From Pseudonocardiales bacterium (GTDB taxonomy: Bacteria; Actinomycetota; Actinomycetes; Mycobacteriales; Jatrophihabitantaceae): a stretch of 11,842 nt of DNA. The translations under genes and the position numbers were made by a program. The notes below the pieces were generated by a model that saw nothing but the letters and a program-made list of their open reading frames with translations, was not told the origin of the DNA and searched no databases. This document shows, one piece after another, positions 5,249 to 11,168 of this stretch (positions are counted from its first letter, which is position 1; each line of letters begins with the position of its first letter). The DNA is taken from the NCBI GenBank assembly GCA_025465405.1, contig JAODNL010000132.1, forward strand, positions 1 to 11,842. The letters run 5' to 3'.

Positions 5249-7751
5249 CGCGCCCTCGGCGGGGACGGGCCACGCTCGCCAGCGCGGTGCCCACACCGAC
5301 GAGCCCGACACCGATCAGCAGGGCTCTGCCGATCGGGCGCAGCGGACCGGTCGAGGCGAGCTGTGCCGGTGGCGCACTGGCCGGCCGCGTCGGCGGCGCA
5401 CTCGCCAGTCGCGTCGGAGCCCCGCCGGCGACGGCGTGCGTTGCCTGGACGAGCACCGTCTCGGCCGGGACACCGGGCGGGGTCGTCACCACTGGGGTCG
5501 TGCCCGTTACGAGCGTGAGCCGCTCGACGAAGGTGTAACAACCTGCGGCCGTCACCACGACGGGCGCGGTGACGTAGGTGCCGTCGCCGGTCGTCGCGAG
5601 GCTGGCCAGGGAGGCGGCAACCCGGGCCTGCGACCAGTTCAACCCGGAGCACGAACCGTCGTGTGGCGCAAGTGGCCCCAGAAGCTGGCCGGTTACCGTG
5701 CCCGGGACGCCGTCGGTCCCGCTGACGATGACCGCGTCGGTGATCTTGCCTCCCGCCGCGACCACGGCCGCGGATGCACGCGTCGTGACGGCCGGCGCGA
5801 GGACGAGCGTCGATTCGCTCGGCATCCCGTAGGACGTCGTGACCGACCGACCGGGCGTGCTGTCCGGCGTCAGCCGCTCGAGGTAGGTGTAGCAGCCGCG
5901 CCTGCTCACTACCAGCGCGGCGGTCGTGTAGGTGCCGTCGCCGGTCACGCGCATCGTTTGGCTGCCCACCACGAGTCCGGTGCCCGACCTGGCGATTGCC
6001 GATCGCCAGATCGCATCGGTGTTCTCTGCGCACCCGTGCCGGGGACTGCCCGGCAGCGGACCGAAGAGCGTCGCGATCAGAGTTGCTCCCTGCCCGTTCA
6101 GTCCGGTTATCACAACCGCGTCCGTCAGCGAGGTTCCGGCAACGACGATCCGCGCAGACACCGTCGTCGTCACCGCCGGAGCGGTCACCAGGACCGACTC
6201 GTGCGGTGCCGTGGGTGGCGAGCTCGCGGTGGCGCCGGACGGCGTCAGGGTAAGGGTCTCGGCCCACCCGTAGCAGCCTGGCTTCGTGACGACCGGGCCG
6301 GTGACGACGACGTCGCCGTTGCCGCGGTTGTCGGACCCGCGGACCGTTGCCGTGAACGTCTGCGACGGGCCGGCCGTGTACTGCGCCAGGCTCAGGTCGG
6401 TGCAGGCACCGGAGGCCGGCACGGTGATCGGTCCGTACAGCGTCGCCCTGATCGTGGCGTCCTCACCGTCGTTACCGTCGACGGTCACGGTGTCGGTGAG
6501 AACTTGGCCCACGATCGCGTTCTCGACGCCGACCCGCGTACCGACCGTGGGTTTGGGCACCTCGGGATCCTCGGCAACGAGTGTCCAGGTGCTGGTACCC
6601 GGCGGCACGGTGAACGTGAAGGACGCGGGCGCCGGGATGTACAAGGTGGCGCCAGGGGGTCGGCCCACCTCGGTCGCGGTGTACGTCTCGCCCACGCGCA
6701 AGCGTCCGAGATGGGCGGCTGCCGCCGTCGACGCCGTGGTGATCGTGTCGACGACAACCCGGCCGGTGTGCTCGGCGATCCGGTAGACGTAGCCGGGCAC
6801 CGGCGTCTGCGTCCGGTCGCCAGTGCGAATCTTGATCAGGTTGACGTCGCGGTCGCGGTCCACGGGTCCGGTCCGCGATCCTCGCTGCGTCGTCGGGGGC
6901 GCCGTCGACAGCATCCGCTGCTCGCCCGGCGCGGTGTAGGTGGAGACCTTCGTCCACGACTGGACGCTGGCGCTGATCGTGAATGTGGGGGCCGTTCCGG
7001 GTTGGATCCGGAAACCGACCGTCGCCCGCCCAGCGGCGTTGGTCGTCACCGTGCGAGCCGCCAGGCTGGCGCCGGTTGCAGCAACGCCGACCGCTTCGGC
7101 GGGAACCGGCGCTCCGCTGGCCGAGGTTACGGCCACGGTCGCGAGGTAGGGCCGGTCGACGCGCGTGCCCGACGCCGGCCACGAGATCGATACCCGGTAC
7201 GGCCCGGCGAGGCGCGACGCGAGCGCAAGCATTGCGTTCGCGTCGGCGACGGACATGCCCCCGGCGCCGTTGACCACGTAGCTCCACTGCTGGGCTTTGT
7301 CGACCGTGTCGTAACGACGGCTGTTCAGCGCGCTCAGTTCGGCCAGCCGCACGTCCGAGGTCGAGCGCTGCGCGTAGAGGTGGTTCAGCTCGCCGAATAC
7401 CGGATCGGAGATCGTCGAGGCCAACCTGTACGGGCCATGTAACGGACCGCGCTGGTTCGCGTCGATGCAGGTCCCGAGCGTGCCGCCCGAACCGGGCAGG
7501 TTCCAGAGCACGAGCGGAACCGCTCCGGGATTCACCACCTTTCCGCCCACCCAGCTGCCGCTGCTCGGATCGCTGCCCGGCGTCCCGGCCCAGACCGCGA
7601 CCGGGGCGGCCATGGCGGCTACGGAGATCGCCAGTACAACCAGCGACGTTCTCCGGCGTGTGGATCGGATGCCGGGAGCCGGCGCCGCATGACGACCCCG
7701 CCGCAGTCGCCTCGCCAACCTCCCGGCGGCTGCCATAATCGAGCTCGTCAT
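5244..7751 (-). CDS. LAxTG-anchored surface protein with SpaA-like domain and three repeats
   Basis: An 835-residue exported protein. The N-terminus is a long arginine-rich leader, then RSTRRRTS and a hydrophobic core ending AVWA, so cleavage is likely after residue 55. Residues 56-295 are a non-repetitive region with one cysteine (Cys95, GTCIDANQ) and an Ig-like beta segment (about 185-265). Residues 302-396 resemble a SpaA/prealbumin-like domain (NLIKI..., LRVGETYTATEVGRPPGATLY). Three related domains follow, about 403-525, 526-653 and 654-771. Each has a TD(A/T)V-type strand, a (Y/F/L)GP turn, one cysteine, and a GCY(G/T) motif with a second cysteine (pairs 450/493, 574/620, 701/738), ending in an E-(S/T)-x-LV strand. 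A Pro/Ala-rich stalk leads to LASTG (798-802), a membrane helix (808-827) and RPRRGRG. This is the LAxTG signal used by class E sortases. It is probably a wall-linked adhesin or structural protein; no enzyme motif is seen. Confidence 0.88.
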   Translation of the reverse strand: MTSSIMAAAGRLARRLRRGRHAAPAPGIRSTRRRTSLVVLAISVAAMAAPVAVWAGTPGSDPSSGSWVGGKVVNPGAVPLVLWNLPGSGGTLGTCIDANQRGPLHGPYRLASTISDPVFGELNHLYAQRSTSDVRLAELSALNSRRYDTVDKAQQWSYVVNGAGGMSVADANAMLALASRLAGPYRVSISWPASGTRVDRPYLATVAVTSASGAPVPAEAVGVAATGASLAARTVTTNAAGRATVGFRIQPGTAPTFTISASVQSWTKVSTYTAPGEQRMLSTAPPTTQRGSRTGPVDRDRDVNLIKIRTGDRTQTPVPGYVYRIAEHTGRVVVDTITTASTAAAAHLGRLRVGETYTATEVGRPPGATLYIPAPASFTFTVPPGTSTWTLVAEDPEVPKPTVGTRVGVENAIVGQVLTDTVTVDGNDGEDATIRATLYGPITVPASGACTDLSLAQYTAGPSQTFTATVRGSDNRGNGDVVVTGPVVTKPGCYGWAETLTLTPSGATASSPPTAPHESVLVTAPAVTTTVSARIVVAGTSLTDAVVITGLNGQGATLIATLFGPLPGSPRHGCAENTDAIWRSAIARSGTGLVVGSQTMRVTGDGTYTTAALVVSRRGCYTYLERLTPDSTPGRSVTTSYGMPSESTLVLAPAVTTRASAAVVAAGGKITDAVIVSGTDGVPGTVTGQLLGPLAPHDGSCSGLNWSQARVAASLASLATTGDGTYVTAPVVVTAAGCYTFVERLTLVTGTTPVVTTPPGVPAETVLVQATHAVAGGAPTRLASAPPTRPASAPPAQLASTGPLRPIGRALLIGVGLVGVGTALASVARPRRGRG

Positions 7752-7805
7752 GTCGTGCCCTGCCTTCCCTTGAACCGGACTGTGTGGGTACTGCTCGTGA
7801 CGCTC

Positions 7806-7839
7806 GACCCGGCCAGGGGTTGCACCCCCTGGCCGGGTC
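7806..7839 (-). terminator. 14-bp GC-rich hairpin upstream of surface-protein gene
   Basis: Bases 7806-7819 pair perfectly with 7826-7839 around a TTGCAC loop. It lies between the GNAT gene (stop at 7985) and the surface-protein start (7751), 55 bp before the latter. It could end the GNAT transcript or, if the surface-protein promoter lies further upstream, form a leader structure. It has no T run. A weak GCCG-AAA-CGGC stem followed on the minus strand by TAGTTTTCT (plus 7873-7891) is a second terminator candidate. Confidence 0.5.
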
Positions 7840-7852
7840 TGTTCAGGTCGGA

Positions 7853-7866
7853 TCGCGGCGCCGCGA
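7853..7866. other. Perfect 14-bp palindrome
   Basis: TCGCGGCGCCGCGA reads the same on both strands. It lies 14 bp beyond the hairpin at 7806-7839, in the gap upstream of the surface-protein gene. It may be a protein-binding site, but GC-rich palindromes of this length also arise by chance in such a genome. Confidence 0.4.
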
Positions 7867-7918
7867 GAAGCAGAAAACTAGCCGTTTCGGCGCGCGCAGG
7901 GTCGCGGTCGCGAAGGCC

Positions 7919-7946
7919 TGTGGACGACCGCCTGGCTTGTGGACAA
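7919..7946 (-). promoter_or_regulatory. Two DnaA-box-like motifs
   Basis: On the minus strand TTGTCCACA (plus 7938-7946) matches the high-GC actinobacterial DnaA box exactly. TCGTCCACA (plus 7919-7927) differs from it at one position, in the same orientation and 19 bp away. They lie in the gap between the GNAT and surface-protein genes. Two boxes are far too few for an origin, and no dnaA, dnaN or AT-rich unwinding element is present, so a regulatory or titration site is the most that can be proposed. Confidence 0.35.
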
Positions 7947-7984
7947 GCGACAGCCCACCCGGCCGGGCGGGCGGTCGAACGCGC

Positions 7985-8293
7985 TCAGCCCAGACCGAAT
8001 CGAGCTCGATCGGACGCGCTCACCAGATCGCGGTAATCCTCGTGTTCGGCGATGAACCTGCGAACGAACGGGCAGAAGGGCTGCACGGTGAGGGTGCGCC
8101 GTCGCGCGTCGTCGAGTGCATAGCGGATGAGCGTCGAGCCCAAGCCGCGACCCCCGAAGTCCTTGCCGATCTCGGTGTGCAGGAACGCGATGACGTCGGC
8201 CTGCAGGTAGTACTCGGCGAAGCCGGCAAACGTATCCGCGTCGTGGATCTCGTAGCGCGAGCTCTCGGCATTGTCGGAGACCGTGGGGGCCAT
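7985..8293 (-). CDS. Small GNAT-fold N-acetyltransferase, YjdJ/NATD1 type
   Basis: A 102-residue protein of the short Gcn5-related acetyltransferase group (N-acetyltransf_CG, YjdJ-like), at full length for that family. Visible signatures are AFLHTEIGKDFGGRGLGSTLIRYALDDAR (36-64), including the acetyl-CoA-binding GGRGLGS, then VQPFCPFVRRFIAEHEDYRDLV (70-91) with the conserved Pro-Phe-Cys-Pro at 72-75. Members probably transfer an acetyl group from acetyl-CoA; no substrate is known. The ATG at 8293 is the right start: the frame stays open far upstream, but those residues would overlap the pirin gene and do not belong to the family. GAGAGG lies upstream of the start, separated from it by the palindrome CGGGTACCCG (8294-8303). 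It is divergent from the pirin gene with only 57 bp between them. Confidence 0.88.
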   Translation of the reverse strand: MAPTVSDNAESSRYEIHDADTFAGFAEYYLQADVIAFLHTEIGKDFGGRGLGSTLIRYALDDARRRTLTVQPFCPFVRRFIAEHEDYRDLVSASDRARFGLG

Positions 8294-8337
8294 CGGGTAC
8301 CCGCCTCTCGTCAGCGTCGGTGACGGCGATCCTGTCG

Positions 8338-8350
8338 TACTGTCAGTTGC
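8338..8350 (+). promoter_or_regulatory. -10 box of a probable leaderless pirin transcript
   Basis: TACTGT (8338-8343) fits the actinobacterial TAnnnT -10 pattern and ends 7 bases before the pirin ATG at 8351, so transcription would begin at or next to the start codon. No Shine-Dalgarno sequence precedes the ATG (TCAGTTGC), which agrees. The -35 is unclear, as is common at such promoters. Confidence 0.5.
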
Positions 8351-9316
8351 ATGAGCAACCTTGATCGGACGCCCGGGCTCACCCAGTGTGGCGGCCTCGC
8401 CGGCATCGCCGCGGCGCCGGTTCATGAACTGTTCGCCGGCAAGGAGGTGCTGCTCGGCGAGAGCACCCAGGTACGACGCCTGCTGCCCAACCTCGGGCGT
8501 CGGCTGGTCGGTTCCTGGTGCTTCGTCGACCACTACGGCCCGGACGACATCGCGGCCGGCCCGGGCATGCAGGTGCCGCCGCACCCGCACATGGGGCTGC
8601 AGACCGTCAGCTGGCTGCTCGACGGCGAGGTGCATCACCGAGACAGCCTCGGCAGCGAGGCCGTGATCAGGCCCGGTCAGCTGGGCTTGATGACGTCCGG
8701 GTACGGCATCGTGCACGCCGAGCAGTCCCCGGTCGCGCATCCGGCGCGGCTGCACGGCGTCCAGCTCTGGGTTGCACTGCCCGACGGGTCGCGCAACGCG
8801 GCGCCGGCGTGGCAGCACCACGACGCGCTGCCGGTCGTCACCGACACCGGCCTGGCCGCGACGGTGATCATGGGATCGCTGGCCGGTGCGACGTCGCCGG
8901 GCCGCGCCTACACCCCGCTGATGGGCGTAGACGTCGCCCTCGCGGCCGGCGCCGAGTCGTTGCTGCCGCTCGAACCGGACTTCGAGCACGCCGTGTTGGC
9001 GATGTCCGGCTGGGCCGAGGTCGATGGCGTCGAGGTGACGCCCGGCTCGATGCTGTATCTCGGCTGCCGCCGGCGCGAGCTTCGAGTTCGGTCCGAACCC
9101 GGTAGCCGCCTCCTGCTGCTCGGCGGCGAGCCGTTCGAGGAGCAGATCGTGATGTGGTGGAACTTCGTGGGCCGGTCGAGCGAGGAGATCACCACGGCAC
9201 GCGAGGAATGGATGACTGGTGACCGGTTCGGTGTTGTAGCGGATTACGACGGCGATCCACTAGCCGCGCCGTCGATGCCTCCAGGTCGGCTCAAGCCCGG
9301 AGGCAGTGTCCGTTGA
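8351..9316 (+). CDS. Pirin family protein
   Basis: A 321-residue pirin, a two-domain cupin protein. The N-terminal cupin keeps the metal site: His78 and His80 in VPPHPHMGLQTVSW, and His122 and Glu124 in GYGIVHAEQS, equivalent to the three His and one Glu that bind iron in human pirin. The stretch LDGEVHHRDSLGSEAVIRPGQLGLMTSG (90-117) is highly typical. The C-terminal pirin domain spans roughly 185-295, including LLLLGGEPFEEQIVMWWNFV. Bacterial pirins have been reported as quercetin 2,3-dioxygenases or as metabolic regulators; which applies here cannot be told. The ATG at 8351 is the only sensible start and looks leaderless. The F420-type oxidoreductase begins 16 bp after its stop, so the two are likely one operon linked to redox or xenobiotic chemistry. 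Confidence 0.95.
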   Translation: MSNLDRTPGLTQCGGLAGIAAAPVHELFAGKEVLLGESTQVRRLLPNLGRRLVGSWCFVDHYGPDDIAAGPGMQVPPHPHMGLQTVSWLLDGEVHHRDSLGSEAVIRPGQLGLMTSGYGIVHAEQSPVAHPARLHGVQLWVALPDGSRNAAPAWQHHDALPVVTDTGLAATVIMGSLAGATSPGRAYTPLMGVDVALAAGAESLLPLEPDFEHAVLAMSGWAEVDGVEVTPGSMLYLGCRRRELRVRSEPGSRLLLLGGEPFEEQIVMWWNFVGRSSEEITTAREEWMTGDRFGVVADYDGDPLAAPSMPPGRLKPGGSVR

Positions 9317-9332
9317 GCAGGAGGCCTACCGC

Positions 9333-9746
9333 ATGACGAGCACCCTGTACGGCAAGGAACACATAGACCGCTACCGCGAGACGGAGGGCGAAGACGGGTA
9401 TCGGTGGCGCAACGACACCACGATCCTCATCCTGACCACGACCGGCCGGCGATCCGGGAAGCAGCGCGACCACGCGCTGATCTACCGCGATTACGGTGAC
9501 GCCTACCTGATCGTCGCGTCGAAGGGCGGCGCGGACGAAGCGCCGGAGTGGTACCAGAACCTGGAGGCCAACCCGAACGTGCAGGTGCAGATCAAGGGCG
9601 AGCGCTTCGCCGCGCGGGCTCGGACGGCGACGCCCGAGGAAAAGCCGGAGATGTGGGCCGTGATGGTCGAGGCCTGGCCGGATTATCAGAACTACCAGAC
9701 GAAGACGACCCGGGAGATCCCGGTCGTGGTGCTCGAACGAGTCTGA
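9333..9746 (+). CDS. Nitroreductase family deazaflavin-dependent oxidoreductase (DDN-like)
   Basis: A 137-residue protein of the F420-binding Ddn/DUF385 split-barrel group. Signatures are TILILTTTGRRSGKQRDHALIY (30-51), whose Gly-Arg-Arg-Ser-Gly segment is the phosphate-binding part of the cofactor site, then YLIVASKGGADEAPEWYQNLEANP (58-81) and the C-terminal YQTKTTREIPVVVLER. Homologues use reduced coenzyme F420 to reduce quinones, nitro compounds or other activated double bonds; M. tuberculosis Ddn activates nitroimidazoles. The ATG at 9333 follows AGGAGG (9319-9324) by 8 nt; a GTG at 9306, inside the pirin coding end, is less likely. Together with the preceding pirin this suggests a redox or detoxification pair. 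It implies the host makes F420. Confidence 0.93.
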   Translation: MTSTLYGKEHIDRYRETEGEDGYRWRNDTTILILTTTGRRSGKQRDHALIYRDYGDAYLIVASKGGADEAPEWYQNLEANPNVQVQIKGERFAARARTATPEEKPEMWAVMVEAWPDYQNYQTKTTREIPVVVLERV

Positions 9747-9788
9747 ATCGACTGGCACCGCCTTGGCTCGTCGTGCGAGGCTGGGCTC

Positions 9789-9980
9789 ATGGGTAAGGAG
9801 AGCGCGACGAGCAAGGGCGGCACCGACCCGAAGGCGAAGTTCCGCGAGGCCCTGGACCGCAAGCGCGGCCAGCAGGCCGAACGGGCGGCGGCGGCTGAAG
9901 CGCACGGGGAGTCCAAGATCCATGGCGAACACGGCGTGGCCGCGGCGCGGCGCACGTTCCGCCGCAAGGCCGGCAGCTGA
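9789..9980 (+). CDS. DUF5302 family small basic protein
   Basis: A 63-residue hydrophilic, highly charged protein matching the actinobacterial DUF5302 family. It has a KAKFREALDRKRGQQAERAA helix (residues 15-34), then GESKIHGEHG and the C-terminal ARRTFRRKAGS. No membrane segment, cysteine or enzyme motif is present. The function of the family is unknown; composition suggests nucleic-acid or protein contact, but that is only inference. GCGAGG precedes the ATG by 8 nt. It starts 42 bp after the F420-type oxidoreductase in the same direction and may be the last gene of the pirin operon. Confidence 0.85.
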   Translation: MGKESATSKGGTDPKAKFREALDRKRGQQAERAAAAEAHGESKIHGEHGVAAARRTFRRKAGS

Positions 9981-10045
9981 CGCGGCGCTGATCCGAAGTC
10001 AATACATGCGCGCCATTTCAAGGGCGTAGCCTGTGCCACAAGACG

Positions 10046-10065
10046 GTTGGGTTGTGCAACCTAAC
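10046..10065 (+). promoter_or_regulatory. 20-bp dyad upstream of DUF3040 gene (candidate MarR operator)
   Basis: GTTGGGTTGTGCAACCTAAC has nine of ten possible symmetric pairs. Its right end overlaps a possible -10 box, TAACGT (10062-10067). Related 20-bp elements starting GTTGG lie at the start of the MarR gene (10475-10494) and upstream of the DUF998 gene (11064-11083). MarR proteins bind 16-20-bp palindromes, so this is a plausible operator. Confidence 0.45.
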
Positions 10066-10134
10066 GTATTAGCATCGCGGCAAGCGAGCGTCCGTGCTCG
10101 CCCGACGTTGCTGGGCCAGGCGAGGCGGCGAGTC

Positions 10135-10428
10135 ATGGGTTTGACCGATGAGGAACGACGACGCCTGGACGAACTGGCCGATGGGTTGTCGCGCGAAGAC
10201 CCGCAGCTTGGTCGGGTGCTCACGGGAGCATCAGCTCGGCGACTGCGCCAGTGGTCATCGGCGATGGGTGTCCTTCTGGCCGTCGTCTCGCTGCCCTTGG
10301 CCGTTCTCGGGGTTGGCCTGGCGCAGCCTTTGCTGTTCGCAGCCGGGTCAATTTGCCTCGTGGTCGCGGTCTGGCTTGGCATCGTGAGCAGCTCCCGATG
10401 TCGTCGGCATCGCCGTAGCCGCACCTAG
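10135..10428 (+). CDS. DUF3040 family membrane protein
   Basis: A 97-residue protein of the actinobacterial DUF3040 family. The N-terminal cytosolic part starts MGLTDEERRRLDELADGLSREDPQLGRVL (1-29), the family's hallmark (a Glu/Arg helix followed by EDP), and is followed by two transmembrane helices (about 41-61 and 64-84) and a basic tail (CRRHRRSRT). Function unknown; it probably sits in the cytoplasmic membrane with both ends inside. The ATG at 10135 is preceded by GAGG (10122-10125) at 9 nt. An in-frame GTG at 10033 would add 34 residues of non-family sequence and would run through the dyad at 10046-10065, so it is rejected. The MarR gene follows 68 bp later in the same direction. Confidence 0.85.
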   Translation: MGLTDEERRRLDELADGLSREDPQLGRVLTGASARRLRQWSSAMGVLLAVVSLPLAVLGVGLAQPLLFAAGSICLVVAVWLGIVSSSRCRRHRRSRT

Positions 10429-10474
10429 CCGAGGCGACGAACGCAGTGCCCCAATCGATCAGCCAGATCACATA

Positions 10475-10494
10475 GTTGGCTTGCTAAGGTCAAC
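10475..10494 (+). promoter_or_regulatory. Dyad and -10 box at the MarR start (candidate autoregulatory site)
   Basis: GTTGGCTTGCTAAGGTCAAC has outer half-sites GTTGGC and GTCAAC, five of six bases symmetric. It aligns with the dyad at 10046-10065 at 12 of 20 positions, including GTTGG and TTG. Inside it TGCTAAGGT is an extended -10 (TAAGGT, 10485-10490) ending 6 bases before the GTG start, so the transcript may be leaderless and the dyad well placed for self-repression. Confidence 0.45.
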
Positions 10495-10496
10495 CG

Positions 10497-10982
10497 GTGA
10501 AAGCCGTCCCCGTGGCTGCCGCACCACCGTCCAACGTGGGCGATATCCAGCACGCAATCGACATGATCGTCGCCTGGTCGACGCGCAACGACGTCTATCA
10601 GGAAGCAATGCGCCGGGCCAAATGTGGTCTGCCGCAAGGGCCTGTCTGGTTGCTGGTCCGGCTTTCCAAGTCCGAACCGATCCGGCTGAGTGAGCTCGCG
10701 GCCGCGCTCGGCGTCGACAATTCCACGCTCACCCCTCAGGCGCAGCGACTGGAACGCGCCGGCCTGATCGCGCGCAAGCCCGATCCCTGCGACCGGCGGG
10801 CGGCTCTGCTGCATGTCACCCGTACGGGACGCGCGGTGCTCGCCCGCCTGCACAAGACCCGGGCCGGGATGTTCGACGAGATCCTGGCCGGGTGGCCCGA
10901 GTGTGACCGCGCCCAGGCAGCCGAAGTTCTCACCCGTCTCGCCGGACAGCTCGAGAGCTGGATCCTCGACCGCACTCCCTGA
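10497..10982 (+). CDS. MarR family transcriptional regulator
   Basis: A 161-residue regulator of typical MarR length. The winged helix-turn-helix spans roughly residues 62-112: RLSELAAALGVDNSTLTPQAQRLERAGLI gives helix-turn-helix and recognition helix, and RKPDPCDRRAALLHVTRTG the wing with the DRR motif conserved in MarR proteins. The flanking helices (about 16-42 and 113-158) would form the dimerisation domain. It carries three cysteines (43, 98, 136), Cys98 lying in the wing beside DRR; thiol sensing is possible but not of the classical N-terminal OhrR type. The start is GTG at 10497, with AAGG 7 nt upstream or a leaderless start. Dyads next to its own start and next to both neighbouring membrane-protein genes suggest autoregulation and local control. 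Confidence 0.93.
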   Translation: MKAVPVAAAPPSNVGDIQHAIDMIVAWSTRNDVYQEAMRRAKCGLPQGPVWLLVRLSKSEPIRLSELAAALGVDNSTLTPQAQRLERAGLIARKPDPCDRRAALLHVTRTGRAVLARLHKTRAGMFDEILAGWPECDRAQAAEVLTRLAGQLESWILDRTP

Positions 10983-11010
10983 GTGTGCGCGGCCTCACTC
11001 GATCACAGCC

Positions 11011-11033
11011 TGGCCGCCATTGTTGGGCGGCCA
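11011..11033 (+). terminator. Hairpin after the MarR gene
   Basis: TGGCCGCC (11011-11018) pairs perfectly with GGCGGCCA (11026-11033) around the loop ATTGTTG, 28 bp past the MarR stop. The following bases, CGTTGGTTAT, are moderately T-rich. A weak pair (GAGTG 10981-10985, CACTC 10996-11000) precedes it. It is a reasonable terminator separating MarR from the DUF998 gene. Confidence 0.55.
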
Positions 11034-11035
11034 CG

Positions 11036-11083
11036 TTGGTTATAGCCTCAGATTCAATAGATAGTTGGCTGTCACAAACCAAA
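11036..11083 (+). promoter_or_regulatory. Candidate promoter and dyad upstream of DUF998 gene
   Basis: The stretch 11036-11095 is the most AT-rich in the right half of the window. TTGGTT (11036-11041) and TAGATA (11058-11063) are 16 bp apart and could be -35 and -10. Directly after them, GTTGGCTGTCACAAACCAAA (11064-11083) contains TTGG and CCAA half-sites and shares the ten bases ATAGTTGGCT (11061-11070) with the MarR start region (10472-10481). The dyad would cover the transcription start. Confidence 0.4.
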
Positions 11084-11147
11084 TGATTCAGTAGCGGGGG
11101 CCGACGCGCTGCCCCATCGCGTGCTTGGTGAGTGGGGAGTTCACGCT

Positions 11148-11168
11148 ATGAGATGGACGATCTCATGA
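11148..11168 (+). CDS. Six-codon leader ORF overlapping the DUF998 gene start
   Basis: ATG at 11148 encodes MRWTIS and stops at TGA 11166-11168. GGGGAG (11134-11139) is ideally placed 8 nt before it, better than for any start of the membrane-protein gene. Its stop overlaps an in-frame ATG of that gene at 11165 in the form ATGA, the usual arrangement for translational coupling. Such a short frame can easily be chance. Confidence 0.25.
   Translation: MRWTIS

Noticed and set aside
5436..7442. 668-codon plus-strand frame opposite the surface-protein gene
   Set aside because: Extremely Arg/Gly-rich, no ribosome site, no recognisable domain. The opposite strand has a coherent signal peptide, repeats and sorting signal.
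7624..7671. Twin-arginine (Tat) export signal in the surface protein
   Set aside because: STRRRTSLVVL has arginines, but the hydrophobic residues expected right after RRx are Thr and Ser; Sec export is the simpler reading for a sortase substrate.
7919..7946. Replication origin suggested by DnaA-like boxes
   Set aside because: Only two boxes, no AT-rich unwinding region, and no dnaA, dnaN, rpmH or parAB genes around.
8294..8989. Upstream extension of the GNAT frame to 334 residues
   Set aside because: It would overlap most of the pirin gene on the other strand and has no family similarity; the 102-residue form is full length for YjdJ-like proteins.
10033..10134. Longer N-terminus for the DUF3040 protein from a GTG
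   Set aside because: DUF3040 proteins start near MxLTxxE as at 10135, and the extension would cover the dyad and probable promoter.
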